From positions 1 to 39,926 of the forward strand of contig CAZVGZ010000034.1 of the NCBI GenBank assembly GCA_964627605.1: a DNA stretch of 39,926 bases, in the 5' to 3' direction. Position numbers and translations under genes: made by a program. This DNA is from CAZVGZ01 sp964627605 (lineage in GTDB: Bacteria; Latescibacterota; MWCZ01; CAZVGZ01). The notes under the pieces were generated by a model that saw nothing but the letters and a program-made list of their open reading frames with translations, searched no databases and had not been told where the DNA came from. Every line of letters begins with the position of its first letter. Within the stretch, counting starts at the first letter, position 1. Shown here in pieces: positions 1 to 7,817 of the stretch.

Positions 1-2
1 GG

Positions 3-326
3 TTCAGAACTATCCAGGATAACCCCAAATACTGTGCTTGGATGGCTGTCGGAGACGATGGGGCGGTGGGGTAAGTGATGTTGGAGATCGGTGACGATGA
101 CACCGGGTACGAAGCTTTGGCTGTTCGACCTGACCTTTGCGGCAAAGGTTTTGGCACTGCGATGCTTCAGGCGTTGCTAGCGACGCCTGAAGCCAAACAG
201 GCGAAGAACATCTCAGGCGGAGTGGATCCAGAAAACCTCGCAAGCGTCAGGTGCCACGAGAAAGCTGGGTTTCTACCTCAATCTGACGGACCCGACTACG
301 AAGGGTTTGTCTTCTATGCGCGTTAG
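3..326 (+). pseudogene. GNAT-family N-acetyltransferase, C-terminal part, interrupted by in-frame TAA
   Basis: The frame open from the left edge encodes the second half of a GNAT acetyltransferase. The acetyl-CoA pyrophosphate loop is visible as VRPDLCGKGFGTAML and the later conserved helix as NLASVRCHEKAGF. Such enzymes move acetyl from acetyl-CoA to an amine; the substrate cannot be told. A TAA at 72-74 separates AWMAVGDDGAVG from VMLEIG. The two sides join as one continuous GNAT beta-strand region, so the stop looks like a point nonsense change (for example from TAT or TAC). GTG at 75 directly after the stop, or ATG at 78, could restart translation, but the product would lack the N-terminal fold. 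The true 5' end lies outside the window. The family call is firm; loss of function is inferred. Confidence 0.75.
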
Positions 327-420
327 CGAGGTCGCACCCAGTAGGTTGGCGGATTCCTCAGCGCTGTCCTGACCACTCCTACTGCTGACAGACAAGGGGA
401 CTGGCGTCCAACATCAGGGC

Positions 421-1305
421 TTAGAACCGGAATACATCACGAATTCCGGTGACGTCGGGCGCGAATATGGGAGCGAAAGAGATTCCCGCTTCGCTGCTGG
501 GCAGAAATTCACCTAGATATGCCCGGCGGAAGTATCTGCCTACTGTGGTGCCGATCGCGTAGCCCATGAGGGTTCCGGCGATAGTGTCGGAGAACCAGTG
601 CATCCTGCCTCCGCCGATCGCCGATACCCCAACCATCATATATCCCATCATTGAGTAGCCGCCAACCTGAACACATCTTTTCTCTGGATAGCACTCCATC
701 AACGCTGATGCCCATGCGGTGGTGGTGATGGCATGACCAGAAGGCCAACCCCAGAAAATGCCGCCGCGCCCAAACCCAAACTGCCACTTCTTGCTCAGTG
801 TTTGTGGACCATCTGGTGTATCTGGATAGGGATAGGGTCTGCCTGTAAGAGTCTTCAGAATGGTGACATAGGAAAGGGCAATAGCTGAAGCCTGCCAGAC
901 GGTGCCGGCTGCGCCGAGTGTGCGGCGGTTTTTGGATTTCTTACCCGAAACATAGATACCGATTGGCAGCGCGAGAGGAGCCAACCCACCCAACACCGCC
1001 GCCGGTGTCATCAGGGTGCTGAGTCGGTCGTGGTTGTGGAAAAAGTTGTGAACGCGGTAATCAGTATCGGATTTCGAGATGGCGTAAGTCGCTGCAGCGC
1101 CAACTACGTGGAGCCAGATCAGGTCGCCGGAAAATGCCCCAACCGCGTTTGTGGTTATGTTATCCCACATCGACAGACGTGGCCGTTTGACCTCCTGAGT
1201 AAACGACGGTGTACCACAGCACCAAGCTACCAACAACCACGCCGAACAACGCCGCGGTGATCCGAATATATTCACAGTCGAACTCAAGCTGTCATCGCAT
1301 CTCAC
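421..1305 (-). CDS. PAP2-superfamily phosphatase
   Basis: A membrane-associated phosphatase of the PAP2 (type 2 phosphatidic acid phosphatase) superfamily, which dephosphorylates lipid phosphates or undecaprenyl pyrophosphate at the membrane. The three active-site motifs are present in order: KTLTGRP (C1), WPSGHA (C2) and GGRMHWFSD (C3, with the catalytic His and the helper Asp). Hydrophobic helices flank them. The GTG at 1305 lies 4 bases after the stop of the upstream aldo/keto reductase gene, suggesting co-transcription. The first 45 residues in this frame are not convincing. ATG at 1170 (MWDNITTN) begins the region that looks family-like, and the other frame upstream of it encodes a clean hydrophobic helix (see findings), so the N-terminus may be frameshifted. 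The lipid substrate is unknown. Confidence 0.8.
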   Translation of the reverse strand: MRCDDSLSSTVNIFGSPRRCSAWLLVAWCCGTPSFTQEVKRPRLSMWDNITTNAVGAFSGDLIWLHVVGAAATYAISKSDTDYRVHNFFHNHDRLSTLMTPAAVLGGLAPLALPIGIYVSGKKSKNRRTLGAAGTVWQASAIALSYVTILKTLTGRPYPYPDTPDGPQTLSKKWQFGFGRGGIFWGWPSGHAITTTAWASALMECYPEKRCVQVGGYSMMGYMMVGVSAIGGGRMHWFSDTIAGTLMGYAIGTTVGRYFRRAYLGEFLPSSEAGISFAPIFAPDVTGIRDVFRF

Positions 1306-1309
1306 CGGC

Positions 1310-2443
1310 TCAGTCGTTTGTGGCGTACATATGCTCCTCCTGCTCCCCTAGCAGCAGATCATGGGTGTCTCTTAGCAGTGCCGGTATATCAAGCTTTTCA
1401 GGGCACCTCGCAAGGCAGTCGCCGCAGTCAGTGCACGCGGTGGCTTTTTCGCCTGGGTGCCAGTGTCCACCCGCCTCGAAGAGGTTGTACCGGTATTTGC
1501 CAAAATCGATCATGTCGAACGACCGTGTCATGCTCCTTAACCGCAACACCTCTGGGATATTGATCTTCTCCGGGCACGGGAGGCAGTCGTGGCAGAGCGA
1601 GCACCAGGTGTCACCCAAGACGTTGTGGAACTCTGCGTCCATGCCGGCAAGTATCTGCGACTCGTCATCGGTGAGCGGGCCTTCTAGATCGACGACGGCC
1701 ATATGCGGCTCGTATTCATGGGGATGCCCCGCGCCCAAGCTCACGGTGTGGATCATCTCGTTGGCGAGCAAGAACCGATGATTAAAACCGATGGGAGTGA
1801 ACGGAGCGGTCATTTTTTCCAGTTTTGGCGGGGGGTTGAATAGCTGCCCACCTTTGTCAGTTGGGGAGATAATGAAGACCCCCATGTCTTTCTCGTTGGC
1901 GCGAACTACTGCTGGGCCGTTCCACTGATTGAAGTAGTAGTAGTGGAGGTTCACCGACTCAAACTCGTCAGTGTCCAGAGTGCGCAGAATGACGTCAAGC
2001 GGCCCATGGGTCGAGAACCCCAGATGGTCGATGATACCTTCGGTCATCGCTTGCCTGACTGCGTCCAAACATCCACCAGGCATGAGTGTTTTGTCTAGAA
2101 TGTCGTGAGTGTTAATGCCGTGTATATCGAAATTGTCGATGCGGTCTACGTTCATACGGGTGAGCGACTCGTCAATGCAGCGACGCATCTCGTCCGGGGT
2201 GTCGGTGAGACCAATCTTGGTGGTAATAATCACCTCGTCGCGGGAAATATGGGGCATCGCCATGCCCATCTGCTCCTCACTTCTGCCGTATCCCCTAGCT
2301 GTTTCGAGGTGGTTAATCCCCCAATCAAGCGCTTTGAGGGTGGTCTCAACCGCCTCGTCATCCTCCACACCAGGGATACGCATGGCACCAAACGTAAATA
2401 CCGAGGTCATCAGGTCTGTCTTACCAAATCGCCTAAATTGCAT
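1310..2443 (-). CDS. Aldo/keto reductase with C-terminal 4Fe-4S ferredoxin-like domain
   Basis: A 377-residue protein with an N-terminal aldo/keto reductase barrel (MQFRRFGKTDLMTS start, FGAMRIPG, LDWGINHLETARGYG) and a C-terminal iron-sulfur module with two cysteine clusters, CSLCHDCLPCPE and CTDCGDCLARCPEK. This is the architecture of the COG1453-type oxidoreductases. The barrel would use NAD(P)H and the clusters would pass electrons; the substrate is not known. ATG at 2443 is chosen because the family N-terminus begins there and GAGGA lies about 8 bases upstream. The open frame runs further upstream, but that part is not family-like. The usual AKR catalytic Tyr appears in the TARGYG segment. 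It leads a two-gene minus-strand unit with the PAP2 phosphatase. Confidence 0.9.
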   Translation of the reverse strand: MQFRRFGKTDLMTSVFTFGAMRIPGVEDDEAVETTLKALDWGINHLETARGYGRSEEQMGMAMPHISRDEVIITTKIGLTDTPDEMRRCIDESLTRMNVDRIDNFDIHGINTHDILDKTLMPGGCLDAVRQAMTEGIIDHLGFSTHGPLDVILRTLDTDEFESVNLHYYYFNQWNGPAVVRANEKDMGVFIISPTDKGGQLFNPPPKLEKMTAPFTPIGFNHRFLLANEMIHTVSLGAGHPHEYEPHMAVVDLEGPLTDDESQILAGMDAEFHNVLGDTWCSLCHDCLPCPEKINIPEVLRLRSMTRSFDMIDFGKYRYNLFEAGGHWHPGEKATACTDCGDCLARCPEKLDIPALLRDTHDLLLGEQEEHMYATND

Positions 2444-2675
2444 TCCGTCCTCATCAGTTCTATTCTGTAAGATCCATAGCCAAATACTGGTCGCAAGGCT
2501 TTGCGCTGCCAAAAGGAAACAGTAGCGCCCCAACGCCCCGATGACAAGGCAAATAGGTTCATAGTCGCTAACGACATGTAGCGGATGCATATGACCCCGG
2601 GGCTTTCGGCAGTTCGCGATATTATCTTTCTTTGCAGGTATTCGTCGTCACTTGGGTGATAGAATAGGAGATTCC

Positions 2676-3707
2676 ATGCAATCGAGTGTTGCCGCCGGTG
2701 CCCCCACCATGTTTGACCTATTGACGCCCCCGGCTGAACTGGATGAACTGCTGCGCCCGTTGGCACCCCATCTAGCTAACGTCCGCGAGTGGATTAGGCA
2801 GGCGCAACGCTCGTCTGTGACAACCGCCGACGCTGTCGGACGCCATCTTGGGGACAGAGAAGGCAAATCCCTACGGCCTGCGTTGGCGCTATTGGCTGCC
2901 CAGGTGACCGGCACGATAGGCACACCAGTACTGTTGGCCGCTGCTGGCATCGAAGTCCTTCAAGCCGCGACACTCCTCCACGACGATGTAATTGATGGGG
3001 CCGAGCGACGACGCGGTGCTCCTTCGATCAACACCCTGTGGGGCGATCACACCGCTGTTTTGATGGGCGATGTGCTCTTTAGTGAGTCATTGTCTCTGTT
3101 TGTCGCCGCAGGCTCCCTAGAGGTGATGGGAGCGACCGCCAAAGCGACCCGCGATCTGATTGAAGGTGAGCTTCTAGGAAAGCAGCTACGGCAGGAGCCA
3201 ACATTTGACGAGAGCGACTATTTCGAACTGATCCGTCGAAAGACAGCCGCGCTGATGGGTCTGGCGTGCGATGTGGGGGCTAGATTGGCAGGCGGAGACG
3301 ACGAACATGTTGCCAACCTGCGGTATGTCGGCGAGCAGGCTGGGATGGCGTTTCAGATCATCGATGATCTCTTGGATGTTGTCGGTGACGATGACACCAT
3401 GGGCAAACCCACAGGCCAGGACCTTCGAGAAGGCACCGTGACACTGCCGCTCATTCGGGCGCTCGCAGCAGCGAGTCCGTCTCAAGCCGAAGCGGTGCGC
3501 GAACAGGTGCGCCGAGGTGTCGCCACCGACGAGGAGTGGCACAGTATCCGCGATTTCATTCATGCAAATGACGGCGCGGTCTCAGCGTGGGATGACGCAC
3601 AACGTCTGGCAGCAGACGCTTCTCAAGCGCTCACCGCCGCCAACGGTACCGGCTCCCACAACAGCCTCAAACAGCTCATAGGTTTCATGACACGACGCCA
3701 GGGCTGA
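2676..3707 (+). CDS. Polyprenyl (trans-isoprenyl) diphosphate synthase
   Basis: Condenses isopentenyl diphosphate onto allylic diphosphates to build the isoprenoid chain used for quinones or related lipids; soluble or membrane-peripheral. Visible motifs: GKSLRPALALLA (diphosphate binding), the first aspartate-rich motif HDDVIDGAERRRG near residue 102, and the second motif FQIIDDLLDVVGD near residue 230, followed by GKPTGQDLREGTVTLPL. The protein has 343 residues, normal for an IspB/HepT-type chain elongator. ATG at 2676 is preferred because GGAG lies 6 bases upstream; an in-frame TTG at 2652 has no such site. Residues before the FARM that set chain length cannot be interpreted reliably by eye, so the chain length is unknown. 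It is divergent from the AKR gene, across about 230 bases of intergenic DNA. Confidence 0.93.
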   Translation: MQSSVAAGAPTMFDLLTPPAELDELLRPLAPHLANVREWIRQAQRSSVTTADAVGRHLGDREGKSLRPALALLAAQVTGTIGTPVLLAAAGIEVLQAATLLHDDVIDGAERRRGAPSINTLWGDHTAVLMGDVLFSESLSLFVAAGSLEVMGATAKATRDLIEGELLGKQLRQEPTFDESDYFELIRRKTAALMGLACDVGARLAGGDDEHVANLRYVGEQAGMAFQIIDDLLDVVGDDDTMGKPTGQDLREGTVTLPLIRALAAASPSQAEAVREQVRRGVATDEEWHSIRDFIHANDGAVSAWDDAQRLAADASQALTAANGTGSHNSLKQLIGFMTRRQG

Positions 3708-3762
3708 GGCTCGTAATTCTCGCTATTGAAGTGTGCTAGATGCCACCGGGGGAACCGCCAAG

Positions 3763-4087
3763 CTATTCGCGGGCGATGTTGTCTAGCATCGACTGAGCTT
3801 GAACCTGCATCGCTGTCTGTGTTCTAATCGAATTGTATAGGCGAGCAATCTTCACCTCCGCCTCGTCACCCATGCCTGTCAACTGCTCCTTCCGCACTTT
3901 CAATTTGGCGATGTCATCTTGGCACTTGCTTTGATCGCCCACCGCGCTCTGACGCTCCAGAAAAGCTCCTTCATTAACGTTGACGTCTGCATTTCGCTAA
4001 CAAAGCCTCAAGATCACCATACGGACGAACGAATCTGATAGGCGTGTCAATATGGGGTTCGACGTCTCCTGATTTAGGCAACTGCAT
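3763..4087 (-). pseudogene. Remnant of a small coiled-coil protein gene, probably frameshifted
   Basis: Between the polyprenyl synthase and recO the minus strand holds an open frame of 77 sense codons (3996 down to the TAG at 3763-3765) with no ATG at its 5' end. Its translation is proline-free and rich in Gln, Lys, Glu, Ala and Asp (segments such as DDIAKLKVRKEQLTG and VKIARLYNSIRTQ). That looks like a genuine coiled-coil helix rather than random sequence. One base upstream in frame, a second stretch starting at ATG 4087 (MQLPKSGDVEPHIDTPIRF, then GDLEALLAK) ends at about 3999, where an AAA run sits. Joining the two with a single-base shift gives a coherent protein of about 105 residues. No ribosome-binding site is evident. 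I do not recognise the family. Confidence 0.4.
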
Positions 4088-4112
4088 CCAGCACCGCGTA
4101 CATTTCCTACCT

Positions 4113-4877
4113 ATGGAACTGGTAAACACAACTGCGGTGATGCTGGTGAATCGGCTCTGGTCGGAGTCGAGCAGGATGGTGGTGATGTTGACGCCGGACC
4201 TGGGGAAGATCACCGTGTCCGCCAGAGGGTCACGCAAGCTGAAAAGCGGCTATGGCGCAGCTCTGGAGCCGATGACCAAGAGCGATGTGCTGATAGACTA
4301 CCGGCCTGAAAAGGATGTGCAGCAGATCCGCTCTGCTGACACCACGGATTTTTTCGGCGGGATGAAGGCGTCGTTCGTCAGAAGCACAGTCGCAAACGCA
4401 TGCTGCGAGATGATAGACCACGCCATCGCCGACCCAGAGCGGATGGACGACGTCTATCATTCGCTCTGTTCGACGTTGGAAGGGCTCGATTGCGATGAAG
4501 ACACAGGCGCGCTTCGCTGGTTCTGGTGGTTGTCTCTAAAGTTGGCTACGGCGTTGGGGTATGCTCCTGAGCTTTCGGCGTGCATGTCATGCGGCTTGGA
4601 GTCGCCGGAGCATCCAAGGTTGGCGTTCGATGTCGGCGGAGTGATGTGCGCAAAATGCGCGGACAGTGCACGTACACGCACGCGGTTTATGAGTCCTGCC
4701 GCGCAGCAATTCCTGGCGAAGCTGTCGATCAGCGAACCGTGCGAAGTAGGCCGCATTGACGTAGTCAATCGCCTTGAAAAAGAGGTGACCCAGCATCTTG
4801 AAAGCTATCTGAAATACCACCTGCCTGCTTATCGGCGGGTGCGTTCTTTGGATCTTTTACCACAGTTCGCCGGGTAG
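4113..4877 (+). CDS. recO: DNA repair protein RecO
   Basis: RecO of the RecFOR pathway, which loads RecA onto SSB-coated single-stranded DNA at gaps. The 254-residue product starts with the typical OB-fold N-terminus (MELVNTTAVMLVNRLWSES, then RMVVMLTPDLGKITVSARG). It continues with the helical domain and the zinc-finger-like pair CMSCG and CAKCAD near residues 160-185. ATG at 4113 is chosen because family homology begins exactly there, although no good Shine-Dalgarno precedes it. The frame is open 23 codons further upstream, but that part is not family-like. The next gene (DinB-like) starts 16 bases after the stop, so the two are probably co-transcribed. Confidence 0.93.
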   Translation: MELVNTTAVMLVNRLWSESSRMVVMLTPDLGKITVSARGSRKLKSGYGAALEPMTKSDVLIDYRPEKDVQQIRSADTTDFFGGMKASFVRSTVANACCEMIDHAIADPERMDDVYHSLCSTLEGLDCDEDTGALRWFWWLSLKLATALGYAPELSACMSCGLESPEHPRLAFDVGGVMCAKCADSARTRTRFMSPAAQQFLAKLSISEPCEVGRIDVVNRLEKEVTQHLESYLKYHLPAYRRVRSLDLLPQFAG

Positions 4878-4893
4878 AGAGATCGAGATATAG

Positions 4894-5439
4894 ATGCCAG
4901 AACAAACGATCGGTGCCCACTTTCTCGAAAGCGCTCTTGATGAGTTGAGGAGAACAAAAGCTCTGGCGGAGAAAACGATAGACCAGTTGAGCGATGAGGA
5001 GTTGCACTGGGTGCCAGATAGCGAGGCCAATTCGGTGGTAATCAATGTCAAGTACATGGCTGGGAACATGAGGTCGCGGTGGACCGACTTTTTGACTACT
5101 GACGGCGAAAAGCCATGGCGGGGCCGCGATGATGAGTTTGTTGATGACATAGGGTCATTGGAAAAGCTGATGGATATGTGGCAGGAAGGGCGGAGAGTCA
5201 CGTTTTCAGCGATTGAGCCTTTGACGGAGGATGATCTGCTAGAAACTGTGACGGTACGACAGGAACCTCATACGGTCCTCCAAGCGATACACCGCCAGGT
5301 GTCTCACTACGCCTACCATGTCAGACAGATAGCATACATCGCCAAGCAGTTGAAAGCTCAGGATTGGGACAGCCTCTCAATCCCCAAAAACAGGTATAGC
5401 TGGCTCACCGCACTGGCGCTACATCACCTCCGGGCATAG
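4894..5439 (+). CDS. DinB-superfamily protein, DUF1572 type
   Basis: A 181-residue four-helix-bundle protein. The stretch NSVVINVKYMAGNMRSRW followed by TDFLTTDGEKPWRGRD is characteristic of DUF1572, a branch of the DinB/YfiT superfamily of putative metal-dependent transferases. The C-terminal helix has HRQVSHYAYHVRQIAY, carrying the histidines that in relatives line the metal site. In this branch the first metal position is Asn/Tyr-rich rather than the classical His, so activity may differ. Some DinB relatives are bacillithiol or other thiol S-transferases; that role here would be speculation. It sits 16 bases after recO and about 110 bases before gatB on the same strand. Confidence 0.85.
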   Translation: MPEQTIGAHFLESALDELRRTKALAEKTIDQLSDEELHWVPDSEANSVVINVKYMAGNMRSRWTDFLTTDGEKPWRGRDDEFVDDIGSLEKLMDMWQEGRRVTFSAIEPLTEDDLLETVTVRQEPHTVLQAIHRQVSHYAYHVRQIAYIAKQLKAQDWDSLSIPKNRYSWLTALALHHLRA

Positions 5440-5549
5440 CGAAAACGCCCCTGCAACCGCTATTGTTAGATGTCACGCCCCCGCGTTTTGATGCGGAGAT
5501 GGCGATCAGCTGGATCGAAAGAGGCTATAAGCCCTCACAAGGAACACAG

Positions 5550-7025
5550 ATGACAGACCGCAAAGTGGTCATAGGGCTGGAGATTCATATCCAGCTCAAT
5601 ACGGATTCCAAGGTTTTTTGCGGCTGCGATAACAGTTTCGGTGGAGATGCGAATACCCACAGCTGTCCAAGATGTTTGGGGATGCCTGGCGTGCTGCCAG
5701 TCTTCAATAAAGATGTGTTGACGAAGACGATGACGTTGGCATCAGCCGTAGGTGCAAAGATCGCTGACGAGTGTCAGTTCGTCAGGAAAAACTACTTCTA
5801 TCCCGATCTGCCGAAAGGCTACCAGATATCTCAGTTCGACCAGTGTGTCGCAAATGGCGGCGGGATTGAGATTGAGGTCGGAGGAAAGACGAAGTTCATC
5901 GGACTTGATCGTATTCAGATTGAAGAGGATGCAGTCAAATCGGTACACGGCGAGGATTCGGGCATCCTGGACAGCTCGTTGGTGGACGTGAATAGGTGCG
6001 GAACACCGTTGTTGGAGGTGATTAGTCTGCCAAACTCGCGTTCCCCTGTCGATCCAGACCTGTACTTGAGTTCGCCAGACGAGGCCCATGAATATCTGAT
6101 GCGTTTCAAGCAGATTGCTGAATACCTTGGTATCTCGGACTGTAATATGGAAGAGGGCAACCTGCGTTGTGATGCGAACATCTCAATCTGGGACCACAAG
6201 AATAACAGATTTGGGACCAGGACAGAGATCAAAAACCTCAACTCTTTTAGGTTCGCCAGACAGGCTTTGGTCCAGGAGATGATACGGCAGACTGCACTGA
6301 TTGAGGATGGGGGCAAAGTGATCCAGGAGACGCTCTTGTTTGACCCGGCGACGCAGCGCACGGCCCCAATGCGCTCAAAAGAGGAAGCGCATGACTACCG
6401 ATATTTCCCCGAGCCGGACCTGGTGCCGTTGATCATTTCAGATCAGTGGAAGCAAGAGGTCGTGGACTCTCTACCAGAGATGCCCCGGGCGCGTAGGGAG
6501 CGGTTTGGTGAACAGTATGGGCTTCCAGAAGACGCAGCAGCGTTGTTGACAGCAGAGCGCGCACACGCCGATTACTTTGAGGAGACTGTCCAAAATGGTG
6601 CGGCTCCGAAGCGAGCTTCGAACTGGATGTTGACCGAACTGTTCCGAGAGCTAAACGAGCGGAAAATAGAGATTGATGAGTTGGCGATTGAACCTAATCA
6701 ACTGGCCCAGCTTATCTCTCTGGTTGATGACGGTTCGATTAATGCAGGTGTGGGCAAAGAGGTGATGTCACAGATGGCAGATACCGGAACCAACCCATCT
6801 GTTATTGTCGAGGAAAAAGGGTTGGTCCAGATATCTGATTCTGGGGAGTTAGAAGAAATTGTGGGTAGAATAATGACCGAAAACCCTGATGAGTCGGCGA
6901 GGTTCAGGGACGGCGCTACAAAACTGATGGGCTTTTTCGTCGGTCAGGTGATGCGTGAGACTAAAGGCCAGGCCAACCCCAAGCTGGTAAACGAGCTACT
7001 TAGAGAAAAGTTAGGATCGGCTTAG
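5550..7025 (+). CDS. gatB: Aspartyl/glutamyl-tRNA amidotransferase subunit B
   Basis: GatB of the GatCAB complex, which converts Glu-tRNA(Gln) (and Asp-tRNA(Asn)) to the amide form in bacteria lacking the cognate synthetases. The 491-residue protein shows VIGLEIHIQLNTDSKVFCGC, CPRCLGMPGVLPV, YPDLPKGYQISQFDQ, DRIQIEEDAVKSVHG, NMEEGNLRCDANISI and the C-terminal YqeY-like tail domain. The Cys pair plus CPRC in the N-terminal part fits the zinc site of the family. ATG at 5550 has AAGGA about 6 bases upstream. Compared with the usual EPD-x-RSPEEA segment it has SLPNSRSPVDPDLYLSSPDEA around residues 165-185. That is roughly a ten-residue insertion with the EPD motif altered, worth checking. GatA and GatC are not in the window. 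Confidence 0.95.
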   Translation: MTDRKVVIGLEIHIQLNTDSKVFCGCDNSFGGDANTHSCPRCLGMPGVLPVFNKDVLTKTMTLASAVGAKIADECQFVRKNYFYPDLPKGYQISQFDQCVANGGGIEIEVGGKTKFIGLDRIQIEEDAVKSVHGEDSGILDSSLVDVNRCGTPLLEVISLPNSRSPVDPDLYLSSPDEAHEYLMRFKQIAEYLGISDCNMEEGNLRCDANISIWDHKNNRFGTRTEIKNLNSFRFARQALVQEMIRQTALIEDGGKVIQETLLFDPATQRTAPMRSKEEAHDYRYFPEPDLVPLIISDQWKQEVVDSLPEMPRARRERFGEQYGLPEDAAALLTAERAHADYFEETVQNGAAPKRASNWMLTELFRELNERKIEIDELAIEPNQLAQLISLVDDGSINAGVGKEVMSQMADTGTNPSVIVEEKGLVQISDSGELEEIVGRIMTENPDESARFRDGATKLMGFFVGQVMRETKGQANPKLVNELLREKLGSA

Positions 7026-7046
7026 AAGCTAAGCCAGGAGGACACC

Positions 7047-7445
7047 ATCGAGACCTTAATCGAAAAGCTGCTCAACGAGTTTCGGCAGCTTGTAAAAACC
7101 GAGACCGTCATCGGCGATCCTATTGTTGTCGGCAAAGTGACGCTCATCCCAGTCTCCAAAATATCACTTGGGTTCGGTGCTGGAGATGGCGGAGGTGGCG
7201 ACAGCAACAAAAAGGGATCTCAAGGCACTGCGGGGGGTGCGACAGCTGAGCCGCTGGCATTCGTGGTGGTTATCGACGACAAAGTCGAGATGTTGTCGAT
7301 AAAGGGCGACGATGGGGGTGGATTGGGCAAGCTGGCTGAGCTGGTGCCTCAGGTCTGGGAAACGGTGCGGAAATTCACCGGCGACAAAGACAAGAAAAAG
7401 AAGAAGAAAGAGAAAGAGGAAACCGAGGACGCGACCGACGATTGA
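7047..7445 (+). CDS. ytfJ: YtfJ/GerW-family sporulation-type protein with apparent ATC start codon
   Basis: A 132-residue member of the YtfJ (GerW) family, known as a spore protein in Bacillus but also present in many non-sporulating bacteria; its biochemical role is unknown. The family signatures are clear: LVKTETVIGDPI, LIPVSKISLGFGAGDGGGG, GTAGGATAEPLAFVVVIDD. A lysine/glutamate-rich tail follows. Homology begins at 7047 with IETLIEKLLNEFRQLVK, but the codon there is ATC, not ATG. A strong AGGAGGA lies 5 bases upstream, so ribosome placement at this ATC is well supported. The first ordinary start, GTG at 7137, would remove the conserved N-terminal helix and has no site. It begins 21 bases after gatB and is probably in its operon. 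Confidence 0.85.
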   Translation: METLIEKLLNEFRQLVKTETVIGDPIVVGKVTLIPVSKISLGFGAGDGGGGDSNKKGSQGTAGGATAEPLAFVVVIDDKVEMLSIKGDDGGGLGKLAELVPQVWETVRKFTGDKDKKKKKKEKEETEDATDD

Positions 7446-7817
7446 GATCGTTCACATTGATCTGTCCGACTCATGTCACACCGACGTTCGCTCGTTGATG
7501 CCAGAGCAGGTTTGCGTTTCTCGCCTAATTCTCCCACCTGATCTCTTGCCACCACCAAACACAACGGGGATGCCGTACGCCATTGGCTCCGCGCTGATTC
7601 GGCGTGTCGCACTCCTCTGTGCTCTGTTGGGCGACAACACTATCTACAATCGGTCACTCATGCACTAGCACATACCAACGCATTTTATCCCTTGATAGCG
7701 GCTCGTATATTGCACGGTAGGTTATTGACGATAATCACCTTTAAATCATTATTGTCAAAGGACTTCTGATGAGTTGGTTGGCAGTATCGGCATCATAACG
7801 ATGGTATAGTGGGCTGT
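7446..7817. other. Non-coding gap between convergent ytfJ and queE
   Basis: This 372-base convergent intergenic stretch shows no family-like reading frame in either direction and no tRNA-like cloverleaf. I see no GC-rich terminator hairpin for either neighbour. The last 120 bases are AT-richer than the surroundings and contain the inverted repeat listed separately. Confidence 0.5.
7725..7758. repeat. AT-rich inverted repeat, possible operator
   Basis: Arms TTGACGATAA (7725-7734) and TTATTGTCAA (7749-7758) match as an inverted repeat at 9 of 10 positions around a 14-base spacer that includes TTTAAA. AGGA and an ATG follow a few bases later on the plus strand, but that frame stops after eight codons. 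The symmetry and base composition suit a dimeric regulator site better than an intrinsic terminator, since no T-tract follows. Function is inferred. Confidence 0.3.

Noticed and set aside
4091..4105. KCTRCW on the minus strand resembling the zinc motif of IleRS
   Set aside because: The second Cys pair expected downstream is missing and the flanks overlap the recO start; probably chance.
7769..7795. Eight-codon open frame with a ribosome-binding site after the inverted repeat
   Set aside because: Too short, no similarity, and no plus-strand gene follows that it could regulate as a leader peptide.
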